Below are positions 25,074 to 33,441 of a stretch of 64,000 nucleotides of DNA, in pieces. The stretch is taken from NCBI RefSeq assembly GCF_029541745.1, contig NZ_CP089746.1:310001-374000 (forward strand), read 5' to 3'. A program made the position numbers and the translations under genes. Within the stretch, counting starts at the first letter, position 1, and each line of letters opens with the position of its first letter. A model generated the notes under the pieces. The model was not told the origin of the DNA and did no database searches. It saw only the letters and a program-made list of their open reading frames with translations. This DNA is from Streptomyces sp. LX-29 (lineage in GTDB: Bacteria; Actinomycetota; Actinomycetes; Streptomycetales; Streptomycetaceae).

Positions 25074-27316
25074 CGCCGGCCGCGCGGTCCACGGTGGGCT
25101 CTTCGCCCCTACCAGGGTCTTTGCTGGGGTCGCTGCCCGTTCCGGTGCTCGCCGCCGACACGGCACTTCGGACATCGCGGGGCCGGGCGGTCGTGCTGCT
25201 GACGGAGTGGACGCAGGGAGTCGGCGAGGAGCTGAGCCGCCGTGCGCTGGACCATCCGGTGGCCTGGGTTCCGGTGCGCTTCGACGGGGCGGTGGCCGTG
25301 ATCGGGCCGGCGCTGCGACCGGGCGCGGCGGCGTGCCTGGCGTGCGTCGAGTACCAGCGACTGGCCACGGCGGGCGGTCGGGTCCCCTGGCAGAGCCCGG
25401 GGCTGGCGCTGGCCGGCGTGCCCTCCCCCGCCCTCGCCGAGGCGATGGGCGCGCTGGCGATGGACCTGCTGGACGCCGTGGAGGGGGTGGAGGCGGCCCG
25501 GGCCGCTGAAGCGACCGAAGCACCGGGCGCCGCGGGGGCGGCGGAGACGGCGAAGTCGGCGGGAGCCCAGGAAAGCCCCCAGGAAAGCCCTCAGGAAAGC
25601 CCCCAGGAGAGCGCTCAGGAAAGCCCCCAGGAGAGCGCTCAGGAGACGACGGAGACGACAGGGGCGCAGGGGACGGCGAAGACGACGGAGACAGCGAGGG
25701 CCCAGGAGGCTACAGAGACGGCAGCAGCCCAGGAGACGGCAGGGGCGGGGCAGTCGGCGAGGGCCCAGGAGACGGCGAAGGCAACGGGCACGACGGAGAC
25801 AGGGGCGGCGTCGGCGACGGTGTACGTGGTCCACCAGGGGCGGGGCACCTGGTCCACCCACCAGGTGCGCCCCGTCGGCGGCTGCGCGGTGTGCCGTCCG
25901 CTCCCTCCCGACTCCGCGGACACGGTGGCGCCCCTGCCCTCGGGTCCGCGGCCGCTGCCGGACCCGGCGGTACTACGGGGCGCCAACCCCCGCACCACCG
26001 GGCGGGAGTTGCGCACGGTCCTGTACGACGAGCGGTTCGGTCCGGTACGCGGACTGTTCCGGTCGGAGGATTCGGCGTTCTGCCTGACGACGGCGCTGGT
26101 GACGGACGGACGGCCGCTGGACGACGGCGGTTACGGGCGGAGCGGGGACTTCGCCGGCAGCGAGCGGGTGGCGCTCTTCGAGGCCGTCGAGCGGTACGCG
26201 GGGATGCGCCCGACCGGCCGGCGGACGGTGCTGCGCGCCTCCTTCGCCGCGCTGGGCCCGCAGCGGGCGGTGGACCCCGAGCGGCTCGGTCTGCCGGACC
26301 CCGCCCACCACGGGCATCCGGCGTCGCGGGCCGTGCCGTACACCCCGGACCTGGAGCTGGACTGGGTGCACGGCTGGTCGCTGACCCGGGGCCGCGCGGT
26401 CGCCGTACCCGAGCACGTGGCGTACTGGGACGTGCCCGGTGCCGGCCGGCCGCGCGTGGTCTACGAGTCCTCCAACGGCTGCGGACTGGGCAACAGCCCG
26501 GAAGAGGCCGCGCTGTACGGCCTGTTCGAGGTCGCCGAGCGAGACGCGTTCCTGATGGCCTGGTACGCCGGCACCCCGCTGCCCCGGGTCGCGCCACCGG
26601 AGGAGGACCGCGAGGTGACCCTGCTGGCGGACCGGGCGGCCCTCGCCGGCTACCGACTCATCCTGCTGGACGCGACGAACGACTTCGGGATTCCGGCGGT
26701 GGTGGCCGTCTGCCGCTACGAGGGCACCCACCCGGACGCGCCCCGGATGTTCCTGGCGGCCGGAGCCCACCACGACCCGCGCGCGGCGATCCGCTCCGCG
26801 GTAGCCGAGGTCGTCACCAACGTCCTGGAGTCCGCGCACCGGTCCTTCGCCGAGGGCCGTCCACGCGACCCCGACCGGCTGCGCCCGATGTTGGAGCAGC
26901 CGGAACTGGTGGTGTCCCTCGACGACCACGTAGGCGTCAACACCCTGCCCGAGGCGGCCCCCCGGCTGGAGTTCCTGTTCGCCGACACCCCCTGCCGCGA
27001 CGTGGCCGACGCCTGGCCCCACGCCCCACAGCCGGTGACCGACCTCGGCGTCCTGCTGGAGGCGACGGTGGAGCGGCTGGCGGACGCGGGTCTGGAGGTC
27101 ATCGCCGTCGACCAGAGCACGCGAGAGCTGCGCGAGCGGATCGGGCTCCACTGCGTCAAGGTCATCGTGCCCGGCTCACTGCCGATGACCTTCGGACACG
27201 TCAACCACCGCACCCGCGGGCTGCCGCGCCTGCTCGACGTGCCGTACCGGCTGGGCCGCACGAGCCGACCACTCCGCCCCGCGGACCTGACCGTCCACCC
27301 GCACCCCTTCCCCTGA
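25070..27316 (+). CDS. lazE: YcaO-type azoline cyclodehydratase (LazE-like)
   Basis: A 748-residue TOMM YcaO enzyme that installs thiazolines/oxazolines from Cys and Ser using ATP. The N-terminal part carries zinc-type cysteine pairs ('CLACVEYQ' and 'GGCAVCRP') of the ThiF/C-domain. The YcaO domain shows the ATP-binding segments 'SERVALFEAVERYAG' and 'SSNGCGLGNSPEEAALYGLFEVAERDAF', and the protein ends in the Pro-rich HPHPFP tail typical of YcaO active-site C-termini. A QESP/QESA repeat stretch and Thr/Ala/Glu-rich linker separate the two cysteine pairs. The start overlaps lazD (ATGA). Confidence 0.92.
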   Translation: MTPAARSTVGSSPLPGSLLGSLPVPVLAADTALRTSRGRAVVLLTEWTQGVGEELSRRALDHPVAWVPVRFDGAVAVIGPALRPGAAACLACVEYQRLATAGGRVPWQSPGLALAGVPSPALAEAMGALAMDLLDAVEGVEAARAAEATEAPGAAGAAETAKSAGAQESPQESPQESPQESAQESPQESAQETTETTGAQGTAKTTETARAQEATETAAAQETAGAGQSARAQETAKATGTTETGAASATVYVVHQGRGTWSTHQVRPVGGCAVCRPLPPDSADTVAPLPSGPRPLPDPAVLRGANPRTTGRELRTVLYDERFGPVRGLFRSEDSAFCLTTALVTDGRPLDDGGYGRSGDFAGSERVALFEAVERYAGMRPTGRRTVLRASFAALGPQRAVDPERLGLPDPAHHGHPASRAVPYTPDLELDWVHGWSLTRGRAVAVPEHVAYWDVPGAGRPRVVYESSNGCGLGNSPEEAALYGLFEVAERDAFLMAWYAGTPLPRVAPPEEDREVTLLADRAALAGYRLILLDATNDFGIPAVVAVCRYEGTHPDAPRMFLAAGAHHDPRAAIRSAVAEVVTNVLESAHRSFAEGRPRDPDRLRPMLEQPELVVSLDDHVGVNTLPEAAPRLEFLFADTPCRDVADAWPHAPQPVTDLGVLLEATVERLADAGLEVIAVDQSTRELRERIGLHCVKVIVPGSLPMTFGHVNHRTRGLPRLLDVPYRLGRTSRPLRPADLTVHPHPFP
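25568..25639 (+). repeat. In-frame 12-bp tandem repeat within lazE
   Basis: Six 12-bp units encode QESP QESP QESP QESA QESP QESA, followed by a degenerate Thr/Glu/Ala/Gln-rich tract to about 25800. The array lies in a linker between the N-terminal and YcaO parts, outside conserved motifs. Confidence 0.85.
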
Positions 27317-27380
27317 CACACCGCCGACGGGCCGCAGAGAGGCCACCAGTCAACCGTCTTCCATCCGACGAGGGCCGCAC

Positions 27381-29123
27381 GTGACCACCGAGACCTGGCA
27401 CAGCTACCACCTCTTCCTGCACTCCTCCACCGAGGACACCGACCGCTTCCTCACCGAGGACGTCGCCCCCCTTCTGGACGGCCTGGTGGCCTCCGGGGAC
27501 GCCACCCGGTGGTTCTTCATCCGCTACGGCGAGGACGGCCCGCACCTGCGGATACGGGTGAGCGGGCTCGGCACCGGGGCCGCCGCCGAACTACCGGACG
27601 CCCTGGCGCGAGCGGCCGCGGAACGGCCCGCGGTGGCGGGCCCCTGGCCGACGCGCCACGGCGAGGTACGCGCCGTGGCGTACGTCCCCGAGACACACCG
27701 CTACGGCGGGCCACGGGCACTGCCCACGGCCGAGCGGGTCTTCACCCACTCCTCGCGGGTGGCGGTGGCGGCCCTGCGGGACCTCGACCGCCGTTCGGGA
27801 AGTGCGGGACGGCTCACCGTGGCGGCGGACCTGGCCCACGCCACCACGCACGCGCTGCGCATGGACCGGCTCACCGCCGGGCGGTGGCTACGGCGCCACG
27901 CGGCGGGGTGGCGCTGGGTCACCGAGGTGGAGTTGCTGCCGGCCGCCGCCGTGCACACCCGAGTCAACACCGTCTACGCCGCGCAGGGCCCAGCCCTCGA
28001 GCGCCGGGCGCGGGCACTCCGGGACGGGTTGGAGAACGGTGCGGGGGCACCGTGGCTGACGGAGTGGGTGCACCGGGTGCGCGAGGCCGACGAGGAGCTG
28101 CGGGAGTCCCTCACGGCGTCGGAGGCGGGGGCGGTACTGCCGTGGGTGTGGGCATCGCAGCTCCACATGCTGTTCAACCGACTGGGCGTCACCCCGGACG
28201 AGGAGCGCGCGGTGTGCCGGCTGGCGGCGCGGACGCTGCTGGAGGAGGGAGAGCCCGCAGACTTCTTCCCCGACGACCACCGAGCGCCGGACGTGTGGTA
28301 CCTGGAGCACAGCAAGTTCCGGATCGGCCGCAACGAGGACACCGCCCTACGGCCGCTCCCCTCACAGCCGACGGCGGAGCGGGCGGACGCGGGGCCGCCA
28401 GCGGAGACTGAGGAGGCGGGCGCGGCGGAGGGGGTGGAAGAGGCGGGCACGGCCCCGGCGGGGATACCGCTGGCGCACGGCCCCCTGCCCGACGTACCGC
28501 TGCGCACCGTCCTGGCCGGCAGGGCGTCCTGGCGCGGCGCCCTCGGCGGGCCGCTGGACGCCCACACACTGGGCACGCTGCTGTGGAACGCCCTGTCCGA
28601 GAGCGGCCGCTCCACCCAACGCCTCACGGACGGCTCGGTGCGCCATCTCACCCACCGCCCCCATCCGAGCGCAGGGGCGCTGTACACGGCCCGCGTACGC
28701 CTCCTGGTCCTCGACGTGGCCGGCGTTCCCGCCGGGACCTATGACTGCGTACCCGAACAGCGGACCCTGCGCCCGATCGGGCCCGCGCCCGCCACACACC
28801 AGGTGACGCCGCTCTCGACGTACTTCTCCCGCCCTCCGCACGACCCGGACTGGATCGGCGTCGACGAGGCACCCGTCGTCCTCGGTCTGTACACGGACCT
28901 CGGGCTCCTGCGTCGGCGATACGGACTCCGCGCGCTCCGACTGGCGCTGCTGGAAACCGGGCACCTGGCCCAGACGGTGCTGCTGGTCGCCACGGCTCTG
29001 GGCCTGTCCGGAACACCACTGGGCGGTTTCCACGACGAGCCCGCGCAGGAACTGTTCGGCCTGGACGACCTGGACCAGCCCCTGCACTACCTGCTGCCCC
29101 TCGGGAGGCCCACACCACGGTGA
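27381..29123 (+). CDS. lazF: Bifunctional glutamate elimination / azoline dehydrogenase (LazF-like)
   Basis: A 580-residue fusion. Residues 1-320 are a SpaB_C elimination domain ('WHSYHLFLHSSTEDTDRFL', 'WFFIRYGEDGPHLRIRV', 'SQLHMLFNRLGV') that removes the glutamyl group to form dehydroalanine. An acidic linker follows. Residues about 365-575 are a SagB-type nitroreductase ('HRPHPSAGALYTARVRLLV', 'LLETGHLAQTVLLVATALGL', 'GGFHDEPAQELFGL') using FMN to oxidise azolines to azoles. This fusion is characteristic of the lactazole pathway. GTG 27381 lies 64 bp after lazE, the only sizeable gap in the enzyme operon. Confidence 0.92.
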   Translation: MTTETWHSYHLFLHSSTEDTDRFLTEDVAPLLDGLVASGDATRWFFIRYGEDGPHLRIRVSGLGTGAAAELPDALARAAAERPAVAGPWPTRHGEVRAVAYVPETHRYGGPRALPTAERVFTHSSRVAVAALRDLDRRSGSAGRLTVAADLAHATTHALRMDRLTAGRWLRRHAAGWRWVTEVELLPAAAVHTRVNTVYAAQGPALERRARALRDGLENGAGAPWLTEWVHRVREADEELRESLTASEAGAVLPWVWASQLHMLFNRLGVTPDEERAVCRLAARTLLEEGEPADFFPDDHRAPDVWYLEHSKFRIGRNEDTALRPLPSQPTAERADAGPPAETEEAGAAEGVEEAGTAPAGIPLAHGPLPDVPLRTVLAGRASWRGALGGPLDAHTLGTLLWNALSESGRSTQRLTDGSVRHLTHRPHPSAGALYTARVRLLVLDVAGVPAGTYDCVPEQRTLRPIGPAPATHQVTPLSTYFSRPPHDPDWIGVDEAPVVLGLYTDLGLLRRRYGLRALRLALLETGHLAQTVLLVATALGLSGTPLGGFHDEPAQELFGLDDLDQPLHYLLPLGRPTPR

Positions 29124-29240
29124 ACCCCCGTGCGTAGTTCGCGCAGTTCGGGGATGTGGTTGTAGAGGCTGCCCGGGGAGACGCCGAGGAGCTCGGCGTC
29201 CGAGGTGAGGGAACGGCCGGGGTCGGGCAGCGGGTCGGCG
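29121..29240 (-). pseudogene. Relic of a serine recombinase/resolvase C-terminal helix-turn-helix
   Basis: On the reverse strand about 40 codons read GRSLTSDAELLGVSPGSLYN followed by HIPELRELR, which matches the C-terminal HTH of serine recombinases ('...GVSPGTLYNHI.dLR.LR'). No catalytic domain or start is present; the sequence abuts the lazF stop. It is a fragment of a mobile-element gene beside the cluster end. Confidence 0.5.
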
Positions 29241-29302
29241 AAGGCATCACGTGCTGGACAGCCGATTCCGGAAGCCCGAAGAAAAACTCCCTTGCCAAAT
29301 GG

Positions 29303-29320
29303 TCAAGAAGCGTTGACCAT
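29303..29320. promoter_or_regulatory. Palindromic operator before the ArsR/MFS operon
   Basis: GGTCAA-GAAGCG-TTGACC is a 6+6 bp perfect inverted repeat with a 6-bp spacer, positioned just before the ArsR start codon; TTGACC may double as a -35 box. A likely autoregulation site. Confidence 0.5.
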
Positions 29321-29327
29321 TGGGGGC

Positions 29328-29867
29328 ATGCCTACCGATGATCTTCCCGAGACGTTCCACGTCACCACTGACGAGCAGCTGCGCGCCGTCTCCAATCTCA
29401 CGCGTCACCGGATCATGGCCGTGCTCCGCTTCGAGCCCGCGACGATCACGCAGATCGCCGAGCGAGTGGGCCTCGCGAAGGGGAGTTCCAGCTACCACGT
29501 ACGGCTGCTGGAGCGGGCCGGCCTGGTGAAGGTGGTGCGAACGCGGAAGGTCCGGGGGGTCACCGAGCGGTACTACGCCATGGCCGCGCGGTCGATCGTG
29601 CTGCCGGATCCGGGCGAGGGAGGCCCGGATGTGCTGATGCGGCATGCGGTGGCGGACCTGGAGGCGGCGCCGGCGGATGGCGAGCGGCATGTGCGGATGG
29701 CGCATCTGCGGCTCACCGAGGAGCAGTTCGCGGAGCTGGGGGCGCGGCTGCAGGCACTGGCGGACGAGTACCGGGAGCTGTCCGATCCGTCGCTGCCGGA
29801 CGCGTCACTCGTCTTCGCACTGTTCCACCCGGCATCGCGCGAGCAGGCCGAAGGGGGCGCCAAGTGA
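29328..29867 (+). CDS. ArsR-type winged-helix regulator
   Basis: A 179-residue regulator with a winged helix at about 17-80 ('LTRHRIMAVLRFEPATITQIAERVGLAKGSSSYHVRLLERAGLV'), the HTH_20/ArsR family. The ATG at 29328 follows TTGGGGGC. The immediate upstream sequence holds the direct-inverted GGTCAAGAAGCGTTGACC motif, a likely autoregulatory operator. The MFS gene overlaps its end by 4 bp (GTGA), so the two form a regulator-efflux operon. Confidence 0.85.
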   Translation: MPTDDLPETFHVTTDEQLRAVSNLTRHRIMAVLRFEPATITQIAERVGLAKGSSSYHVRLLERAGLVKVVRTRKVRGVTERYYAMAARSIVLPDPGEGGPDVLMRHAVADLEAAPADGERHVRMAHLRLTEEQFAELGARLQALADEYRELSDPSLPDASLVFALFHPASREQAEGGAK

Positions 29868-31150
29868 CCTCAGACGTTCGGAAGCTGCCGACCGGGTTCG
29901 GACGGCTGTGGACCGCGCAGACGGTGTCCTCGCTCGGTGACGGGGTGTCGCATGCCGCGCTGCCACTGCTCGCGTTGACGTTGACGCGGGATCCGATGGC
30001 GCTCGCCGTCGTCACGGCCGCCGGAACGCTGCCGTGGCTGCTCTTCGGGGTGCTCGGCGGTGCGCTGGTGGACCGCTGGGACCGTCGGCGCACGATGTGG
30101 GTCACGGACGCGGCGCGTGCGGTGCTGCTCGCGATACCGGCGGCAGCGGCCGCGCTCGACGTGCTGAGCATTCCCCTGCTCGCGGCCGTCGCCTTCCTCC
30201 TCGGCCTCGGCGGACTCTTCTTCGACACGGCCGCCACGGCCTATCTGCCGGATCTGCTCGGCCGCGACCCCGCGCTCCTGGAGCGCGCCAACTCCCGCCT
30301 GCGCGGCAGCCAGACCGCCGCGTCCGGCTTCGCCGGGCCGCCCGCGGGCAGTGCCCTGCTCGCGCTCGGGCGGGCGGTTCCGCTGCTCGCCGACGCGGTC
30401 TCGTTCGCGCTCTCCGCACTGCTCGTACGGTCGCTGCCCGCCGCACCCCGGCCCGCACCGCAGGCTCGTGAGTCGCTGCTGCGGCAGGCGCGGGCCGGCG
30501 CCTCGTACGTGTTCCGGGATCAGTTGCTGCTCGGGCTCGCGCTGCGTCCGGCGGTCGGGAACATCGCCTTCGTCGCCGTGGAGACCGTGCTCGCCCTCTT
30601 CGCACACGACCGTCTCGGTATCGACACCTTCGGCTTCGGCCTGCTCCTCACGGCGGAGGCCACCGGCGGTCTGCTCGGCGCGGGCATCGCCTCCTTCCTC
30701 GGCCGACGACTCGGCACCGGCACCGCGCTGACCTGCACGGCCGCAGTCGAGGGACTCGCCATCCTGGGCCTTGCCGCCGCTCCGAACCCGTACGTCGCCG
30801 GCCTCGCGCTCGCCGTCTGCGGGGCGGGCATGGGCGCCACGATGGTGCTCGCGCCCTCCCTCCGACAGGCGATCGTCCCCGCCCACCTGATGGGCCGGGT
30901 CGCCTCCACCTCCCGCATGCTCGCCATGTGCGCCGCCCCGTTCGGCGCCTTCCTCGGCGGCTGGCTGGCCACCACCTACGACGTACGCACCCCGCTCTAC
31001 ACGGCCGCCGGCCTCCTCCTCACCATGACCACCATCACCGCGACCATGACCAGCAACCGCCGGGTCGAGGCGGCGCTGCGTGCCGCCGCCCCGGCCGATG
31101 ATCCAGATCACCCGGAATCCCGGGACCCCGTGCAGGAGCGTGCCATGTAG
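29864..31150 (+). CDS. MFS transporter (MFS_3 / EntS-like)
   Basis: A 428-residue 12-helix transporter. The N-terminus 'FGRLWTAQTVSSLGDGVSHAALPLLAL' and loop 'GALVDRWDRRRTMWVTD' (motif A) are typical of the MFS_3 group of exporters, which includes siderophore and macrolide efflux proteins. A second-half motif A variant is 'FLGRRLGTGTAL'. Translationally coupled to the upstream ArsR regulator. The gene lies next to the thiopeptide cluster and could export its product, but nothing specific links them. Confidence 0.87.
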   Translation: MTSDVRKLPTGFGRLWTAQTVSSLGDGVSHAALPLLALTLTRDPMALAVVTAAGTLPWLLFGVLGGALVDRWDRRRTMWVTDAARAVLLAIPAAAAALDVLSIPLLAAVAFLLGLGGLFFDTAATAYLPDLLGRDPALLERANSRLRGSQTAASGFAGPPAGSALLALGRAVPLLADAVSFALSALLVRSLPAAPRPAPQARESLLRQARAGASYVFRDQLLLGLALRPAVGNIAFVAVETVLALFAHDRLGIDTFGFGLLLTAEATGGLLGAGIASFLGRRLGTGTALTCTAAVEGLAILGLAAAPNPYVAGLALAVCGAGMGATMVLAPSLRQAIVPAHLMGRVASTSRMLAMCAAPFGAFLGGWLATTYDVRTPLYTAAGLLLTMTTITATMTSNRRVEAALRAAAPADDPDHPESRDPVQERAM

Positions 31151-31249
31151 GGCTCCGCGAGGTCGTTGAGCCAGTTCGAGGAGCTGGCACCAGGAGGTGC
31201 GGCCTGTCGCCAGGGCGGCGACGAACGAGTGCGGCCAGCCCGGGATCAT
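31145..31249 (-). pseudogene. Relic of a transposase (IS701-like)
   Basis: About 35 reverse-strand codons beginning MIPGWPHSFVAALATGRTSW resemble a conserved segment of Streptomyces IS701-type transposases ('GWPYSFVAALE.GRTSWTA.LDA'). Coding similarity stops abruptly at the MFS stop codon. No terminal repeats were seen. Confidence 0.35.
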
Positions 31250-31295
31250 CAGGTGCTGGTCGCGGTCCCGGCGTCAACACGTTGCCGAGGGGCTG

Positions 31296-31925
31296 TCATG
31301 CAGCACGGGTCGTTGTGTTCGCCGTTTCTGAGCGGAAGCCGTGTCCGACCTCCGGTGCCAGACCGTGATAGTGGCGGAAGTTGTAGATGAGCGGGCTCCA
31401 GAGAGCGGGGTCGATGTGGTGCGTGCCCGGCACGACGATGCGTTCGTCGGCGTGGACGCGCAGCACGTCGCACTCGACGCTGAAGAAAAGACCCGCTCCG
31501 CCCGGCGTCAGTGCACGGGCCCGTGCCTCCAACTGCAGCGCGCACTCGGCGACCCGCGGCGGCTTCACGATATGGGAGTCGGCCGGGGTGAGCCCGGACG
31601 CGGCGAACTTGTCGGGCTCGTACCGGTACACCGCCTGCTTGCTCTCGGGCACCGGGTTGGCCCCGGTGAGCGGTGCCAGGCGCTCCACCTGCTCCCACAG
31701 CTCCGGCGAGGCAACGTTGATCACCAGCTCGGAGCGCACCGCGAGGTTGCGCGCGGTCTGGCTCTCACTGCCCAGGCCCAGGACGATGTGCTGTCCCAGC
31801 GCCCAGGCGGAGGAGATCGGGGCAAGGTTGAACGTGCCGTCGTCGTTCTCGGTGGTCAGCAGGACCACGGGCGTGCCGAAGTAGAGGATGCTCGGCCGGA
31901 CCACTCGGTGGGCGTCAGTCGTCAT
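31296..31925 (-). CDS. Flavin reductase-like (FMN-binding split barrel) protein
   Basis: A 209-residue protein of the flavin reductase-like domain family: 'YFGTPVVLLTTENDDGTFNLAPISSAWALG' is the FMN-binding strand-loop-strand, followed by 'TARNLAVRSELVINVAS'. Such proteins bind FMN and reduce flavins or act on small aromatic substrates. It diverges from an ArsR regulator at 31991 across an inverted repeat, implying control by that regulator. Confidence 0.85.
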   Translation of the reverse strand: MTTDAHRVVRPSILYFGTPVVLLTTENDDGTFNLAPISSAWALGQHIVLGLGSESQTARNLAVRSELVINVASPELWEQVERLAPLTGANPVPESKQAVYRYEPDKFAASGLTPADSHIVKPPRVAECALQLEARARALTPGGAGLFFSVECDVLRVHADERIVVPGTHHIDPALWSPLIYNFRHYHGLAPEVGHGFRSETANTTTRAA

Positions 31926-31950
31926 GCCTCACACGCTAGGGGCGGGACGT

Positions 31951-31966
31951 TTCGATGTGCGTCGAA
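31951..31966. promoter_or_regulatory. Operator between flavin reductase and ArsR genes
   Basis: TTCGA-TGTGCG-TCGAA, a 5+5 bp perfect inverted repeat with 6-bp spacer, in the 65-bp divergent intergenic region. It is the natural binding site for the adjacent ArsR protein. Confidence 0.55.
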
Positions 31967-31990
31967 GCATCGGCTGGCGACAATGGTGCT

Positions 31991-32698
31991 GTGATCAGCC
32001 CCGATATCCACACCAAGGAACCGGACCTCGCCGCCCTGGCGGCGCTGCTGGCCGACCGCACCCGCGCCGCCTTCTGCCTCGCGCTGCTCGACGGCCGCGC
32101 ATGGACAGCGACGGAACTGGCACAGCTCGCGGGGATCGCACGGTCCACAGCGACCAGCCACCTGAACCGGCTGGTGACCGGCGGCCTGCTGGCCGAGGAG
32201 CGCAAGGGCCGGCACCGCTATGTGCGCCTGGCGGACCCCGCCATCGCCGAGATGATCGAAGCCCTTGCCGCCCGGGCACCGCAACAGCTCGTCCCGGTCC
32301 GCTCGCTCGTTGCCGCCCGCCAGCACCGTGCCGTGGCCTTCGCCCGCATCTGCTACGACCATCTCGGCGGCTCCTTGTCCGTGGCGATCACCGACGCGAT
32401 GACCGAACAGGGATTTCTGGACTGGGAGTTCGGCCCGGTCCTTACCCCCTCGGGCGCCGCATGGCTCACGGACACGGGCATCACCCAGGAAACGGCACCA
32501 CACGTACGCACGTGCCTGGACTGGACGGAGCGGCGCTTGCATCTGGCGGGCGCGGTCGCCGCAGCCGTGTTCCACCATGCGGTTCAGGAGTCCTGGCTCG
32601 TGCCGGCCGGAGGCCGCGTCGTGCGGCTGACGGACCAGGGGCGCGACGCCTTCCGACGGCACCTGGGCCTGACTGACGAGGCACTCACGGCTCGCTGA
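31991..32698 (+). CDS. ArsR-family transcriptional regulator
   Basis: A 235-residue regulator: winged helix at about 14-75 ('DRTRAAFCLALLDGRAWTATELAQLAGIARSTATSHLNRLV'), then a longer helical C-terminal region ('HRAVAFARICYDHLGGSLSVAITDAM'). No metal-binding Cys cluster of ArsR/SmtB proteins is visible, so the ligand is probably organic. GTG 31991 places the HTH at the usual distance. Divergent from the flavin reductase gene. Confidence 0.85.
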   Translation: MISPDIHTKEPDLAALAALLADRTRAAFCLALLDGRAWTATELAQLAGIARSTATSHLNRLVTGGLLAEERKGRHRYVRLADPAIAEMIEALAARAPQQLVPVRSLVAARQHRAVAFARICYDHLGGSLSVAITDAMTEQGFLDWEFGPVLTPSGAAWLTDTGITQETAPHVRTCLDWTERRLHLAGAVAAAVFHHAVQESWLVPAGGRVVRLTDQGRDAFRRHLGLTDEALTAR

Positions 32699-32800
32699 GT
32701 CCTGTTTCCGTACCGCAACTCCTCACACCCGGTTCGACGTCGTACGCCGTACTCAGGCACTGGCGGTACAACCTCCGCGCACACACCCGGCCATGGTGCT

Positions 32801-32824
32801 CGTACTCAGACACATATGAGTACG
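32801..32824. promoter_or_regulatory. Inverted repeat before the phospholipid operon
   Basis: CGTACTCA (32801-32808) and TGAGTACG (32817-32824) are perfect complements with an 8-bp spacer. The first arm with its right flank (CGTACTCAGACA) recurs as CGTACTCAGGCA at 32749-32760, 52 bp upstream. These are plausible regulator sites in the relatively AT-rich leader of the operon. Confidence 0.45.
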
Positions 32825-32868
32825 TGGCGCGTGGTGTGGGTTCCGGCGTCCGGGTGAGGGTTGGCCTC

Positions 32869-33441
32869 ATGAACGGCCTTTACGCTCTCAAGCCCTGGTA
32901 CGCGGAACGACTCCGCGGCGTCCGCGCGGGTCTCGTCCGCCGTGAGGTGTCGCCCGACGCCCTCACCGTTGCCGGGGTGATCTGTGCGGTGGGCGCCGCG
33001 GTGACTCTGGCGGTCGCGCCCGCGCCCCTTGCCGCGCTGCCGGTCGCGGCGCTGCTCGCGGCACGGCTCGCCTTCGCCAATCTCGACGGGGCCCTGGCCC
33101 GGGAGACCGGGCGCACCAGCCGGCGTGGCGCGGTCGTCAACGAGTTGGGCGACCGGGCGGCGGACCTGGCGGTCATCGCGGGATTCGTCACGCTCGCGCC
33201 GCTGTGGCTGGTGGCGCTCGCCGGGCTCGCGGCCACGCTGCCGTCGTGGGTCTCGCTCGCGGGCGCGGCGGCCGGCGCCGCGCGGCGCAACGGCGGTCCG
33301 GTGGGCAAGACCGAGCGGTGTCTGCTGGTGGTGGTCGCCGCGGCGACGGGCTGGGCGGTCCCCGTGCTCATCGTGGTCGCGGCCGGCTCGGCGCTGACCG
33401 CGCTGGTGCGGCTGGGTTGGGTCTGGCGGGAGCTGGCATGA
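32869..33441 (+). CDS. CDP-alcohol phosphatidyltransferase family protein (YnbA-like)
   Basis: A 190-residue membrane enzyme of the CDP-alcohol phosphotransferase fold with about six helices. The signature reads A-NLDGALAR-x8-G-AVV-N-ELG-D: of the four catalytic aspartates in DxxDGxxAR-x8-GxxxDxxxD, the first is Ala and the third is Asn. Asn at the third position is also what I recall for the E. coli YnbA-type subfamily, so the change is probably a subfamily trait, not decay. It would join an alcohol to CDP-diacylglycerol. It overlaps the cytidylyltransferase gene by 4 bp. Confidence 0.8.
   Translation: MNGLYALKPWYAERLRGVRAGLVRREVSPDALTVAGVICAVGAAVTLAVAPAPLAALPVAALLAARLAFANLDGALARETGRTSRRGAVVNELGDRAADLAVIAGFVTLAPLWLVALAGLAATLPSWVSLAGAAAGAARRNGGPVGKTERCLLVVVAAATGWAVPVLIVVAAGSALTALVRLGWVWRELA

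Noticed and set aside
18343..29123. Possible lanthipeptide cluster because of the LanB-type protein
   Set aside because: There is no LanC cyclase, and YcaO, ocin-ThiF, nitroreductase and two SpaB_C domains with Ser/Cys cores identify a thiopeptide instead.
29870..31249. A 459-codon reverse frame opposite the MFS gene
   Set aside because: Only its first about 35 codons resemble a transposase; the rest is the complement of a well-supported transporter and has no domain.
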